The translations under genes were made by a program, and so were the position numbers. A stretch of 64,000 nucleotides of DNA from Arcanobacterium sp. (GTDB lineage Bacteria; Actinomycetota; Actinomycetes; Actinomycetales; Actinomycetaceae): NCBI GenBank assembly GCA_022783665.1, contig JALFZJ010000033.1:29131-93130 (forward strand). The letters run 5' to 3'. Position 1 is the stretch's first letter. Every line of letters begins with the position of its first letter. Below, piece after piece: positions 9,101-17,307 of this stretch. The notes beneath the pieces are model-generated. The model saw only the letters and a program-made list of their open reading frames with translations, searched no databases and had not been told where the DNA came from.

Positions 9101-9779
9101 TTCTGCCCCGATCGCGTACGTGCGAGAGCAGCAAGAGAAACGCCTCGCGCGTGCTCAAAAGGATTTAGCTCGCCTGGGAAAGATTAACCCGCTGGCTCTT
9201 GAGGAACACGCGGCTTTAGAGGAACGCCAAAAATACTTGACGGAGCAGCTCCAAGATCTGCGCCAGTCACGCGAGGATCTTTTGACGATCGTCTCTGATA
9301 TTGACAAGCGGGTGGCTGAGGTGATGCGATCCGCATTCGACGATGTTTCGCGCGAGTTTACTGATGTGTTTGGCAGGTTGTTTCCTGGTGGGGAAGGCAA
9401 ACTCGTGCTCACTGAGCCTGATGATCTTTTAACCACTGGAATCGATATTGAGGCACGCCCGCCGGGCAAACGGGTAAAGAGGCTTTCGTTGTTGTCTGGT
9501 GGTGAACGATCCTTGACGGCGATTGCCTTCCTTGTGGCAATTTTCAAGGCTCGGCCGTCACCGTTCTATGTGATGGACGAAGTCGAAGCTGCTCTCGACG
9601 ACGTCAATCTTTCTCGACTACTCGATATATTCCGGGAGTTGCAGACCAGCTCGCAGCTCATTGTGATCACGCATCAAAAGCGCACGATGGAGATCGCCGA
9701 CGTGCTCTACGGGGTTGCCATGAAAGAAAAGGGAGTGACGACCGTCATCTCCCAACGCTTAAAAGATGTGATGCCGTAG
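6111..9779 (+). CDS. smc: Chromosome segregation SMC ATPase
   Basis: A 1222-residue SMC protein that forms the ring ATPase (with ScpA/ScpB) organising and segregating the chromosome. Walker A GPNGSGKS is at residues 31-38; long heptad-rich coiled coils (about 160-500 and 690-1000) flank a hinge; the C-terminal head has the ABC signature LSGGERSL, Walker B FYVMDEVEAALDD and an ITHQKRTME switch. The start chosen is the GTG that gives the family N-terminus VYLKNLTLRGFKSFA; the frame extends 32 codons upstream but overlaps the divergent gene. The hinge holds a Ser/Asp/Ala/His-rich insertion (about residues 575-622) including VRAADVRAADV, not expected in the family. Confidence 0.96.
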   Translation: MYLKNLTLRGFKSFATSTAMNFEPGINCVVGPNGSGKSNVVDALAWVMGEQGAKTLRGGAMQDVIFAGTDARPPLGRAEVRLTIDNTDGKLPIEYSEVTISRTLFRSGGSEYAINGTAARLLDIQELLSDSGLGREMHVIIGQGRLDQVLTATPEERRGFVEEAAGVLKHRRRKEKALRKLESMRGNLTRIEDLAAELRRQLGPLARQAATARRAQTIQADLFDAKARLLADDIAQAQARLESQRVDGVALAKQREALAESIAAGRADVERYQRQIDAANPELARLTERWQRLNSLAERFRSLEQLAGERVKSLEQQGPDIFRGESPEHIRERAAQARDTENDLRKQAAAASDALNTAVAARESAESEERATENELTHVTRALSDHRENHARLEGAISAARSRAQALDEEREHVEAALKNAQRRLSDAASQITASEQEAVAHSDADDQISASHDKAAQHLYEAKNMLDQAREAKSAARAAEAEWRTKADTLEMSLLPEDATAWAVNNLSAAHTLVRAAVRIVPGWESAIETALGQVTQGVVVASVAEAVDALRGAREAEAGHLEILIAPAHSIDGDNASDADTASGGHAASKDETLVGSRAVDDDAAHGNVRAADVRAADVLKRLHLDESRARRANDVATGEGAVARSLRSMLAGVIVCADLVTAREVVHAGGAVAVTVNGEMICATHASGGEHNSGALLARASVYDDATREAQHAREAYERAARAEQDAEVQVGQAQEAYDAIASELAARDSKLAAVRAQLGILRQTLRSAEQEVERSQSRLTKIDAERAQRETEIERLESERRTINDAPEELQARGNELKAVREVQHKATVQARLEETEARLALRTREERLRAVVGKAESLEKQAGAVEQRIAQERRLAERRAQAAGEARQVGEFAGAAMRSAQLLVDRTFSERQAMEEARAGRDAELAAARKYLDERLAEQRELDDLHHRRELALAEIRLGYEQLASKAIDDVGMEPATLVNEYGPHRMIDVPDSAPIAYVREQQEKRLARAQKDLARLGKINPLALEEHAALEERQKYLTEQLQDLRQSREDLLTIVSDIDKRVAEVMRSAFDDVSREFTDVFGRLFPGGEGKLVLTEPDDLLTTGIDIEARPPGKRVKRLSLLSGGERSLTAIAFLVAIFKARPSPFYVMDEVEAALDDVNLSRLLDIFRELQTSSQLIVITHQKRTMEIADVLYGVAMKEKGVTTVISQRLKDVMP

Positions 9780-9844
9780 TTGTGACCATATTGTAATCAT
9801 TTTGGGCGTTTCTTCGCTTTCATTCGTGGAGCCAAAACACGATA

Positions 9845-10216
9845 ATGAGAAATGTGTTGGCTGCAATCCTTTTCGTAATCGTTATTCTCGCTGCTGCGGC
9901 GGTACTCGTATTTCGTTTCCTTGGCGTGGATGATCCCAAGGAATCTGTGCGCTATGTTGAAGATTCGGTACGTGCATGGCGCAATGATGAGCTTGATCGC
10001 GGCCAGTTTGAGGTCAAAGTGGAGCCAACGCGCGCAAGCGATGTGTTTACCACGTTCGAGAAGGTTCAAGGGGACGGCTACATATCGCTCGAAGAAGTGG
10101 GCGATACGATTATGCTTCCCGAAATCAAAGCTTTCGCGAAAAAGGAGCGTGCGGCACGCGAAGCAAAACAGCGTGACGCACAGCGCAAGTCAGCGAAGAA
10201 AACGTCATCTGTGTAA
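9845..10216 (+). CDS. Small membrane-anchored protein of unknown function
   Basis: A 123-residue protein with one N-terminal membrane segment (about residues 4-26, very hydrophobic with FVIVILAAAAVLVF), then a soluble acidic/basic domain with a DGYISLEEVGD stretch and a Lys/Arg/Ala-rich C-terminal tail. I do not recognise the family. Only a weak ribosome-binding site (GGAG, 12 bases upstream) is visible. It lies 65 bp after smc and 63 bp before ftsY in the same direction. Gene length, coding bias and a clear hydrophobic start argue it is real; a cell-envelope location is inferred. Confidence 0.65.
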   Translation: MRNVLAAILFVIVILAAAAVLVFRFLGVDDPKESVRYVEDSVRAWRNDELDRGQFEVKVEPTRASDVFTTFEKVQGDGYISLEEVGDTIMLPEIKAFAKKERAAREAKQRDAQRKSAKKTSSV

Positions 10217-10233
10217 AACACTAGTGTGAAAGG

Positions 10234-10255
10234 AGCTCGGCTTTTGACCCGAGCT
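10234..10255 (+). terminator. Small hairpin before ftsY
   Basis: Perfect 7-bp stem AGCTCGG (10234-10240) and CCGAGCT (10249-10255) with an 8-nt loop between the small membrane protein gene and ftsY. No T-run follows, so it may attenuate or process rather than terminate. Confidence 0.35.
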
Positions 10256-10279
10256 ATCACTACCCGGCACACTTGACGT

Positions 10280-11563
10280 ATGGATCCTCAAATTATCGCC
10301 ATTATAGTTGCTGCCGTCCTTGCCCTTGCGGGTGTGATTACAGCCTTCGCTCTGAAGGCACGCAATCGAGGTAGGAACAAACCACTACCGCCCACCTCGG
10401 CTAAGCGAAGAACCCCTGAGATTTCTAGCGATACCGCTAGCCCTGTTGATGCGCCGGCAGTGGAGTATGCCGATGTTCCACGAGGTGACGACGCTACGCA
10501 GACCGCGCCGGTTCGCCAGGGTGAAGAGGAACCTGCGAGGCAGCGCGGGGATGATGCCCAGGCGCCAGATACTTCTGGTGAAGAAGAGCTAGCACCCGCA
10601 CCTAGCGCGCCGTCTTTCGAAACCCCTGAATCACTACCTTCCCGCATGAAACGCCTGCGTGCACGGCTGGCACGCTCGGGAGCCTTTGGCAATGCAGTGT
10701 TGTCTATTTTCTCGCGAGGTGATCTCAGCCCTGCTGACTGGGAAGAGATTGAAGATACGCTGCTGATGGCCGATGTTGGGCTCGATGCTACAACTGAGCT
10801 GATGGATAGGCTGAGGCAGGCAGCCAAAGTTGAAGCGAGCTCGGATCCCGCCGTTATCAAGACCATACTGCGCCGCGAGCTTCTTGAGTTGGTGGGCACG
10901 AATATGGACCGCAGCCTCAACCTGAGCGAAACGCACACTGCCGACGGTACGCGTGCACCGGCGTCCATCCTGATGGTGGGAGTTAATGGTACTGGAAAGA
11001 CGACGACTGTGGGCAAGCTCGCGCGACTGCTCGTCGCTGACGGCAAAAAGGTGCTGCTGGGCGCAGCAGACACATTCCGTGCGGCTGCCGCTGAGCAACT
11101 CCAAACCTGGGGTGAGCGCGTGGGTGTAGGTGTAGTGCGTTCGGAGCGTGAGGGAGCCGATCCCGCCTCTGTGGCGTACGATGCGGTGGCACGTGGCATC
11201 AACGATGCCGTAGACGTTGTGCTCGTCGATACTGCCGGGCGATTGCAGAATAAAACCGGCTTGATGGACGAGCTTGGCAAAATCAAACGGGTGATGCAAA
11301 AGCAGGCGCCAGTGAACGAAGTTCTTTTGGTGCTTGACGCTACTACTGGCCAAAACGGTATGCAGCAGGCGCGTGTGTTTGCCGAAGCGACGGGCGTGAC
11401 GGGGATTGTATTGTCGAAACTTGATGGTACGGCTAAGGGCGGCATCGTGATCTCGGTACAACGCGAACTTGGAGTACCTGTTAAGTACGTGGGGCTTGGT
11501 GAAGGAGCAGATGATCTTGCTCCATTCGATCCTGAAAGCTTTGTGGATTCGCTTCTTGCTTAG
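10280..11563 (+). CDS. ftsY: Signal recognition particle receptor FtsY
   Basis: SRP receptor GTPase that docks ribosome-SRP complexes at the membrane. A 427-residue protein with an N-terminal membrane segment (about 5-24), an acidic/proline-rich linker (about 35-118), then the NG domain: P-loop GVNGTGKTT at 234-242, DTFRAAAAEQL, DTAGR at 317-321, and LSKLDGTAKGG near the C-terminus. It ends with the family sequence GLGEGADDLAPFDPESFVDSLL. It sits directly before ffh, its functional partner. The first ATG is accepted because the hydrophobic anchor begins immediately. Confidence 0.96.
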   Translation: MDPQIIAIIVAAVLALAGVITAFALKARNRGRNKPLPPTSAKRRTPEISSDTASPVDAPAVEYADVPRGDDATQTAPVRQGEEEPARQRGDDAQAPDTSGEEELAPAPSAPSFETPESLPSRMKRLRARLARSGAFGNAVLSIFSRGDLSPADWEEIEDTLLMADVGLDATTELMDRLRQAAKVEASSDPAVIKTILRRELLELVGTNMDRSLNLSETHTADGTRAPASILMVGVNGTGKTTTVGKLARLLVADGKKVLLGAADTFRAAAAEQLQTWGERVGVGVVRSEREGADPASVAYDAVARGINDAVDVVLVDTAGRLQNKTGLMDELGKIKRVMQKQAPVNEVLLVLDATTGQNGMQQARVFAEATGVTGIVLSKLDGTAKGGIVISVQRELGVPVKYVGLGEGADDLAPFDPESFVDSLLA

Positions 11564-11626
11564 CGGGTTCGCCTACCAGGTACGGTATGATGCCACTAGT
11601 AATTCCTCACTTGCCGAAGGGTAGAT

Positions 11627-13210
11627 ATGTTTAACTCACTGTCGGATCGCATTACCGGCTCATTGCGCAATTTACGCAAGCATGGGAAGCTCACCCAAGC
11701 GGACGTCGAAAGTGTGATTAGTGATATACGCCGAGCTCTTCTCGATGCAGATGTGGCGCTGCCCGTGGTGCGCTCGTTTACGGCAGATGTGCGAGAAAAG
11801 GCTACAGGCGCCGTCATATCACAAGCGCTTAACCCCGCCCAGCAAGTGGTGAAGATCGTCAATGAGGAGCTTATCGAGATTCTTGGTGGCGAATCGCGCG
11901 ATCTTAACTGGGCGGAGGGGCGCCCTACGGTGATCATGCTTGCTGGTCTCCAAGGTGCCGGCAAAACCACGCTCGCGGGAAAGCTGGGCAAATGGCTTCG
12001 GGAAAACGGGCATAAGCCACTTTTGGTTGCCTCAGATCTCCAACGCCCTAACGCAGTCAACCAGCTGCAGGTTGTGGGGCGCCAGGCAGGAGTGATGGTG
12101 TGGGCTCCTGAGCCGGGCAACGGCGTGGGTGATCCAGTACAGGTAGCATCAGACGGCGTGGCCTATGCGCGAGACAACAACTTCGATGTTGTGGTGGTGG
12201 ATACTGCCGGGCGCCTAGGTATCGATGAAGAGATGATGCAGCAGGCGCGCGATATCCGCGATGCCATCAGCCCAGACGAGATTCTCTTCGTACTTGATGC
12301 GATGATCGGCCAAGATGCGGTGAACACGTCTACTGCGTTTAGAGACGGCGTGGGCTTTACGGGCGTTGTACTCTCGAAGCTCGATGGCGATGCTCGTGGC
12401 GGTGCGGCGCTTTCGGTGCGTGGTGTTACCGGCCAACCCGTACTCTTTGCTTCCACAGGCGAAAAACTCGACGCATTCGAGCGTTTCCATGCAGATCGTA
12501 TGGCTTCACGCATCCTCGATATGGGCGATATTTTGACGCTTATTGAGCAGGCAGAAAAAACGTGGAGCGAGGAAGAGACCCAGGATTTAGCCGGAAAGCT
12601 GATGGAGGGTTCCTTCACTCTTGAAGACTTCCTCGAGCAACTGGCGCAAATGCGGAAGATGGGCTCGATGAAGAAAATCATGGGCATGCTGCCTGGGATG
12701 AACCAATATCGAGAAGCCTTGGATAACTTCGACGAACGCGATATTGACCGCCAAGAAGCTATCATTCTTTCGATGACGCCAGCAGAACGCCGAGATCCTA
12801 AAATTCTTAACGGTTCTCGTCGCATGAGGATTGCGAAGGGTTCAGGCACCACAGTGCAGGAAGTCAATTCGCTGATGGATCGATTCGCGCAAGCGAAGAA
12901 GATGATGCAAGCCATGAGCAAAGGCGGTGCTGGCTCTATCCCGGGAATGCCCAATATCCCTGGTATGCGCAGCATCGGTAGCGGCGGATACACGAAGAAA
13001 CAAAAGAAGAAGTCTTCGAAGAAGTCGGGCAGCAAGAAGGGGCGTTCGGGTAATCCTGCGAAGCGCAAGCAGCAAGAGCTCGAAGCTCGCCGCCGAGCTG
13101 AGCAAGGAGCTCAAGGGTCTCAAGCAGCTAAAGGATCAGCTTTCGGTGCCGCCAATTCTCCTGAGCCAAGTGAGGTAGATATGGAGGCTCTGGCAAAGTT
13201 CTTGCGCTAG
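11627..13210 (+). CDS. ffh: Signal recognition particle protein Ffh
   Basis: SRP54 homologue that binds signal peptides and the SRP RNA. A 527-residue protein: N domain (1-90), G domain with GLQGAGKTT at 107-115, DTAGR and LSKLDGDARGG, and a methionine-rich M domain with MKKIMGMLPGM and the RNA-binding RRMRIAKGSGTTVQEVN region. After the M domain there is a Gly/Met stretch and a long Lys/Ser-rich tail (TKKQKKKSSKKSGSKKG), longer than in many relatives. GAAGGG precedes the ATG. Partner gene ftsY lies 63 bp upstream. Confidence 0.96.
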   Translation: MFNSLSDRITGSLRNLRKHGKLTQADVESVISDIRRALLDADVALPVVRSFTADVREKATGAVISQALNPAQQVVKIVNEELIEILGGESRDLNWAEGRPTVIMLAGLQGAGKTTLAGKLGKWLRENGHKPLLVASDLQRPNAVNQLQVVGRQAGVMVWAPEPGNGVGDPVQVASDGVAYARDNNFDVVVVDTAGRLGIDEEMMQQARDIRDAISPDEILFVLDAMIGQDAVNTSTAFRDGVGFTGVVLSKLDGDARGGAALSVRGVTGQPVLFASTGEKLDAFERFHADRMASRILDMGDILTLIEQAEKTWSEEETQDLAGKLMEGSFTLEDFLEQLAQMRKMGSMKKIMGMLPGMNQYREALDNFDERDIDRQEAIILSMTPAERRDPKILNGSRRMRIAKGSGTTVQEVNSLMDRFAQAKKMMQAMSKGGAGSIPGMPNIPGMRSIGSGGYTKKQKKKSSKKSGSKKGRSGNPAKRKQQELEARRRAEQGAQGSQAAKGSAFGAANSPEPSEVDMEALAKFLR

Positions 13211-13249
13211 GTTGTGGCTGATGCCACGGACGGATGATAGGAGTGCGAT

Positions 13250-14356
13250 ATGCCGGTATATCATTTGAGCGGCGCTCTGCGTGGCAGCAAGCTGCACGAA
13301 GTGTGGATCGCCGATGGGATCATTTGCTACACCCAGCCTGAAAGCCTCCCCGCCAGTGGCATCGAAGAGATTCGAGGCTATATCTATCCGGGATTACTCG
13401 ATGCTCACACCCATCCCGGCGTCAGCAGAACTGCGGAGCCTGTGAGCGATGCTGACGTGCTTGAGCGTCTCGCGGCGTGCCGTAGCCTTGGCGTGACGGC
13501 GATCCGCGATTGCGGCGGCCAACGTAACCCGAATGATGTGTTCACCAAGGACGTCAGCCCGCAAGGCTATCCGAAGGTGCTGCACTGCGGCCAACACATC
13601 GCACGCTATAAACGATACATCCGCTATATGCCTATAGACGTCGAACCCTCGCAGTTGCCTGAGGAGGCTGCGCGGCAGGCTCAGGCAAGTGATGGTTGGA
13701 TCAAGATAGTAGGCGACTGGATCGATCGCTCACTGGGCACGCAGGCGGATCTTCGCCCGCTCTGGCCCCGAGAAGTGCTGATTGATGCTGTTGCAGCAGC
13801 TCACGATAACGGTGCGCGGGTAGCAGTTCACTCTTTTGCCCGCAGTACTATCGATGATCTTCTCGATGCCTCGGTGGATTCCATCGAGCATGGCACAGGC
13901 ATGACGCCCGATCATCTTCTTGAGGCTCGGATGCGCGGAATCCTGATCGACCCTACAGTATGCCAAATATCGCGTTTCCCTGAGTTCGCTGCTGATGCCG
14001 GGAGCAAGTATCCCGTGTACCGCGATACGATGCTCTCTATGGATGCCCATCGCGTCGAACATATTGCCATGATGGTAGACGTTGGCGTGGATTTCCTTAT
14101 GGGCTCAGACACTGCTCCTGCCCACGAGTTGCGCGAACGCGGCCTGCCGGTAGAACTCGTAACTGCGGTGCGCAACGGGATTCCTCCGGCCACAGTGATG
14201 GCGGCTGCCAGCTTTGCTGGGCGCTCACGGCTCGGCTTTTCCAACTGGGAGCAGGGCGCTCCTGCCGATTTCGTCGTCTACGATAATGATCCTGAACGCG
14301 ATATTTCCGCTGTGCTCAAGCCTACCCACGTGTTGATCGACGGCATTTTGGTATAG
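13250..14356 (+). CDS. Metal-dependent amidohydrolase
   Basis: A 368-residue amidohydrolase-superfamily protein. Metal ligands are visible in DAHTHPG (strand 1), AVHSF, SIEHGTG and GSDTA, with the C-terminal APADFVVYDNDPE strand that closes the composite domain. It resembles the imidazolonepropionase-like/prolidase-type group, which hydrolyses cyclic amides or dipeptide-like bonds. AGGAG is 7 bases before the ATG. It follows ffh by 39 bp, but a functional link is not evident. Substrate unknown. Confidence 0.82.
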   Translation: MPVYHLSGALRGSKLHEVWIADGIICYTQPESLPASGIEEIRGYIYPGLLDAHTHPGVSRTAEPVSDADVLERLAACRSLGVTAIRDCGGQRNPNDVFTKDVSPQGYPKVLHCGQHIARYKRYIRYMPIDVEPSQLPEEAARQAQASDGWIKIVGDWIDRSLGTQADLRPLWPREVLIDAVAAAHDNGARVAVHSFARSTIDDLLDASVDSIEHGTGMTPDHLLEARMRGILIDPTVCQISRFPEFAADAGSKYPVYRDTMLSMDAHRVEHIAMMVDVGVDFLMGSDTAPAHELRERGLPVELVTAVRNGIPPATVMAAASFAGRSRLGFSNWEQGAPADFVVYDNDPERDISAVLKPTHVLIDGILV

Positions 14357-14367
14357 ATAGCTATGCA

Positions 14368-14387
14368 GAAGCTCTAAGCGGAGCTTC
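14368..14387. terminator. Hairpin between convergent genes
   Basis: Perfect 7-bp stem GAAGCTC (14368-14374) and GAGCTTC (14381-14387) with a 6-nt loop. It lies 11 bases after the amidohydrolase stop and before the end of the convergent CDF gene, so it could serve both strands. Confidence 0.5.
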
Positions 14388-14431
14388 CAATTGGCGCACT
14401 GCGGCACTCTTTCCTGGCACAAGTGCTGGAG

Positions 14432-15487
14432 TTAACGGGCGAGATTGCGAGGCTGAAGCGCGTCAAGCGTCGTTGTGAGCGGAATATATCCCTCGGGTAT
14501 ATCTTCATATGATTGTGGATCTTCGATCGGTTCTACATGCACGGTAACGAAAGATCCAGGCAGACGTTCGCGAACGGCGTCTTCGATTTCCTCTCCGAAG
14601 GCATGCCCTTGGGCGACGGTCCATGCGCCTGGCACCTGTACATCCACACGCACGAATCGTAACTGACCCGATTGGCGGGTTTGTAGGCCATGGAAGGTTA
14701 CGTTCTCAGAAGTGAAACGGGCGAGAATATCAATGATCGCTTGATTTTCGTGATCAGGGAGGGTGACGTCCATCAGACCGGAGAGAGCCGATCGGATAAG
14801 GCCAATTCCAATCCAGATGATGTTAATCGCCACGAGGATTGCCACAATCGGATCGAGGCGATCCCAGCCGGTGAGAGCTACGAGCACAACGCCGAATATT
14901 ACGCCTGCGGTGGTGATAACGTCGGTAAGAAGGTGTTTGCCGTCGGCCTCTAACGTTGGAGAAGAGTTGCGTTTGCCCGCGCGGATTAAGATGATGCCCA
15001 CAGCTCCGTTTACCGCAGCGGCTATTACCGATACGGCGAGGCCGATGCCGACGTTTGTGATCGGGATGGGGTTGAGAAGGCGCAGAACTGACGAGTGGAT
15101 AATGAGCGCTGCAGCGCCGAAAATCATGGCACCTTCGATTGCCGCCGAGAAATACTCGGCCTTTGAACGCCCGAACGTATAACGCGAATCTGCGGGGCGG
15201 GCGGCGAGTTTCAATGCGATGAGTGCCACAATAGCAGCCACGAGGTTCACTACTGATTCCATTGCGTCTGAAAGCAAAGATACCGAATCAGTAAGCCAGT
15301 ACGCCGCTACTTTGAGGACGATTGTGAGTACTGCAGCAGATAGCGAGAGCCATGCAAAGCGGGACAGATCGGGCTGGGGTGTGCTCTGGCTAGAATCACC
15401 GGCCACAACGTTCCGACGGCGCGCGGCAGGGATCACCTTATCGGGCTCATCACTAACGCTGTGTGGGTCTGAAGTATTGTTGTGCAT
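14432..15487 (-). CDS. Cation diffusion facilitator (CDF) metal transporter
   Basis: A 351-residue divalent-metal/proton antiporter of the cytoplasmic membrane. After a polar N-terminus (1-42) come about six membrane segments with the CDF signature SLLSDAMESVVN in TM2 and GKHLLTDV in TM5, then a cytoplasmic C-terminal domain with FRVDVQV-like strand RFVRVDVQV and HAFGEEIED. TM5 shows the expected His-x3-Asp, while TM2 has Asp-x2-Glu with Asn where many zinc CDFs have His-x3-Asp, so the metal preference is uncertain. Transcribed towards the amidohydrolase. Confidence 0.88.
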   Translation of the reverse strand: MHNNTSDPHSVSDEPDKVIPAARRRNVVAGDSSQSTPQPDLSRFAWLSLSAAVLTIVLKVAAYWLTDSVSLLSDAMESVVNLVAAIVALIALKLAARPADSRYTFGRSKAEYFSAAIEGAMIFGAAALIIHSSVLRLLNPIPITNVGIGLAVSVIAAAVNGAVGIILIRAGKRNSSPTLEADGKHLLTDVITTAGVIFGVVLVALTGWDRLDPIVAILVAINIIWIGIGLIRSALSGLMDVTLPDHENQAIIDILARFTSENVTFHGLQTRQSGQLRFVRVDVQVPGAWTVAQGHAFGEEIEDAVRERLPGSFVTVHVEPIEDPQSYEDIPEGYIPLTTTLDALQPRNLAR

Positions 15488-15930
15488 TGCTGTACGTTCC
15501 CATAACCATAAGCTAACCTATCGATGCACGCGCAATCGCTAGCACATTTGGTGCCGTATCCCGGGCTTCTACCGGATACGCTCGCAGACCGCACGTCATT
15601 CTTCACTATTACAATTGTGCACATTCGATGGGTTAGATCTAGAGGAGAGGGCTAAAGCGTGGGCTACTTCTCGATGTGTGATGGTGCTTTACTCGGGCTC
15701 CGATGCGTATTCCAGCGTCGCTTTGCGGCGTTGAAGGTGAGGCGTACCACCGGCTAATCTGCCAAGCAAAGTGTAAATGCTCGGTGTTTTCTGGCATGAT
15801 TGAACGTTGTACTCAGAAAAACTTCGTGGCCCTCTCATCGCGGAGATTTTCTTAGTTACGGGCACCTAGTACGTGTGGCCCCACCGCAGGGAAAAGCGCC
15901 CACAATGAAGAAATAGGAGTGACCGCACAA
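15488..15930. other. Divergent intergenic region between CDF gene and rpsP
   Basis: A 443-bp region with no convincing gene on either strand. It must hold promoters for the CDF gene (left) and the rpsP operon (right). AGGAG at 15915-15919 is the rpsP ribosome-binding site. I saw no clear paired -35/-10 or extended inverted repeat. Confidence 0.5.
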
Positions 15931-16422
15931 GTGGCAGTCAGAATTCGTTTGAAGCGCATGGGCAAGATTCACCATGCACAGTATCGTGTTGTTGTTGTTG
16001 ATGGGCGCAAGAAACGTGACGGGCGCGTGATCGAAGAGATCGGTATCTACGATCCGAATACGCAGCCTTCCACCATCGACATCAACTCCGAGCGTGCCCG
16101 CTACTGGCTTTCAGTAGGTGCGCAGCCTTCTGATCGCGTGCTCGAACAGCTTAAGATCACGGGTGACTATCAGGCGGCCAAGGGTCTGGATGGAGATTCG
16201 ACGCTGAAGACGGTCGAGAAGATCGATAAAGCAGCTGCTCGTGAAGAAGCGGTAAAGTCGGTTCAGGACGACGCCGAAAAGCTCCGTGCTGAGCGTGCTG
16301 AGGCAATCGCGAAGGCAGAAGCTGAAGCTCAGGCGGCGGCAGACGCCGAGGCCGCTGAGAAAGCGGAATCGGAAGCCGGAGAAGCCGAAGAGGCGCCATC
16401 TGAGGAAACCGAGGAAGCCTGA
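15931..16422 (+). CDS. rpsP: 30S ribosomal protein S16
   Basis: A 163-residue S16 of the small ribosomal subunit. The N-terminal 85 residues are typical ([46 protein letters not shown]). The remaining half is an Ala/Glu-rich helical or disordered tail, an extension seen in several actinobacteria. The start is the GTG at 15931, which follows AGGAG and matches the family N-terminus; an earlier in-frame GTG at 15919 overlaps the ribosome-binding site itself. The stop overlaps the ATG of the next gene. Confidence 0.95.
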   Translation: MAVRIRLKRMGKIHHAQYRVVVVDGRKKRDGRVIEEIGIYDPNTQPSTIDINSERARYWLSVGAQPSDRVLEQLKITGDYQAAKGLDGDSTLKTVEKIDKAAAREEAVKSVQDDAEKLRAERAEAIAKAEAEAQAAADAEAAEKAESEAGEAEEAPSEETEEA

Positions 16423-16658
16423 TGCTTGAAGCAGCCTTAGAACATTTGGTTCGCGGGATCGTAGATAGCCCAGACGACGTTGAAGTATCTTCGCGTCGCA
16501 ATCGCCGCGGCGAACTACTAGAGGTGCGCGTGAATCCAGATGACCTTGGGCGCGTCATCGGCCGTAATGGACGCACTGCCAAAGCTTTGCGCACGGTTAT
16601 CAATGCATTATCCACCAAAGGTTCTGTACGCGTGGATGTGATTGAAACTGATCGCTAG
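16422..16658 (+). CDS. khpA: KH-domain RNA-binding protein (KhpA type)
   Basis: A 78-residue single KH domain with the GxxG loop in RVIGRNGRTAKALRTV, matching the small RNA-binding proteins encoded between rpsP and rimM in Gram-positive bacteria. The ATG overlaps the rpsP stop by one base (TGATG), implying translational coupling. Relatives bind RNA and have been linked to cell division and small-RNA function. A strong hairpin follows. Confidence 0.93.
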   Translation: MLEAALEHLVRGIVDSPDDVEVSSRRNRRGELLEVRVNPDDLGRVIGRNGRTAKALRTVINALSTKGSVRVDVIETDR

Positions 16659-16677
16659 GGTCTGTACGTAATGGCTC

Positions 16678-16721
16678 AAACGGTGGGTTTGTGGCGCATA
16701 GGTGCCCCAAACCCACCGTTT
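16678..16721 (+). terminator. Strong hairpin between khpA and rimM
   Basis: A perfect 14-bp stem, AAACGGTGGGTTTG at 16678-16691 and CAAACCCACCGTTT at 16708-16721, with a 16-nt loop, followed by TTATAT. It has the look of an intrinsic terminator or attenuator inside the rpsP-rplS gene block, separating rpsP-khpA from rimM-trmD. Confidence 0.7.
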
Positions 16722-16767
16722 TATATGCGATTCAACCATATTGAGGCCTCACGGAGGGGAGTGTCTG

Positions 16768-17307
16768 ATGAAGCTTGACGTTGCAATCATAGGTGCGGCA
16801 CACGGCCTTAAAGGTGAAGTGAAGCTTGATGTGCGTACGGATGATCCAGCAGCACGCTTGGCTCCTGGCAATACGCTTTTGACGGATCGCCCTAAGCCTG
16901 ACACGCTCACAGTCGTGAAAACCCGGCAATACAAAGACGCAACGTATGCCTATTTTGAAGGCGTTACGACGCGCGATACAGCCGAAGCGCTTAGAGGCGT
17001 ACGCCTCCAGATAGATACCAGTTCTCTACCCTCGGAAGAAGACGCGTGGTATTCCCACGAGCTTTGCGGGTTAGAAGCTCTCGATCCTGAAGGTTACGAG
17101 CTTGGCACAGTGGTGGGCCTCGAACCTATGCCCGCACAAGATTTGTTACTGGTGCGTATTGATAGTGGGGAAATCGTTCGCGTTCCATTTGTGCACGAGA
17201 TCGTTACGGATGTAGACGTGGACGATCACTGTGTGGTGATAGATGCACCAGCAGGGCTGTTCCCTCGGGATGACGCTGACGACGAGTCGGAAAGTGAGTC
17301 TCAATGA
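16768..17307 (+). CDS. rimM: Ribosome maturation factor RimM
   Basis: A 179-residue factor for assembly of the 30S head with S19. The N-terminal beta-barrel begins KLDVAIIGAAHGLKGEVKLDVRTDDP, and the PRC-barrel holds DLLLVRIDSGEIVRVPFV and the typical IVTDVD region. The ATG after CGGAGGGGA is chosen; the frame is open 22 codons upstream, but that part contains the khpA hairpin. The stop overlaps the trmD start (ATGA). The tail is short and acidic/serine-rich. Confidence 0.94.
   Translation: MKLDVAIIGAAHGLKGEVKLDVRTDDPAARLAPGNTLLTDRPKPDTLTVVKTRQYKDATYAYFEGVTTRDTAEALRGVRLQIDTSSLPSEEDAWYSHELCGLEALDPEGYELGTVVGLEPMPAQDLLLVRIDSGEIVRVPFVHEIVTDVDVDDHCVVIDAPAGLFPRDDADDESESESQ

Noticed and set aside
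10288..11445. A 385-codon open frame on the minus strand opposite ftsY, and a 301-codon one opposite ffh (12163-13068)
   Set aside because: Both mirror the codons of well-conserved genes (Ser/Thr/Arg-rich product, no family resemblance), as is usual for antisense frames in GC-rich coding DNA.
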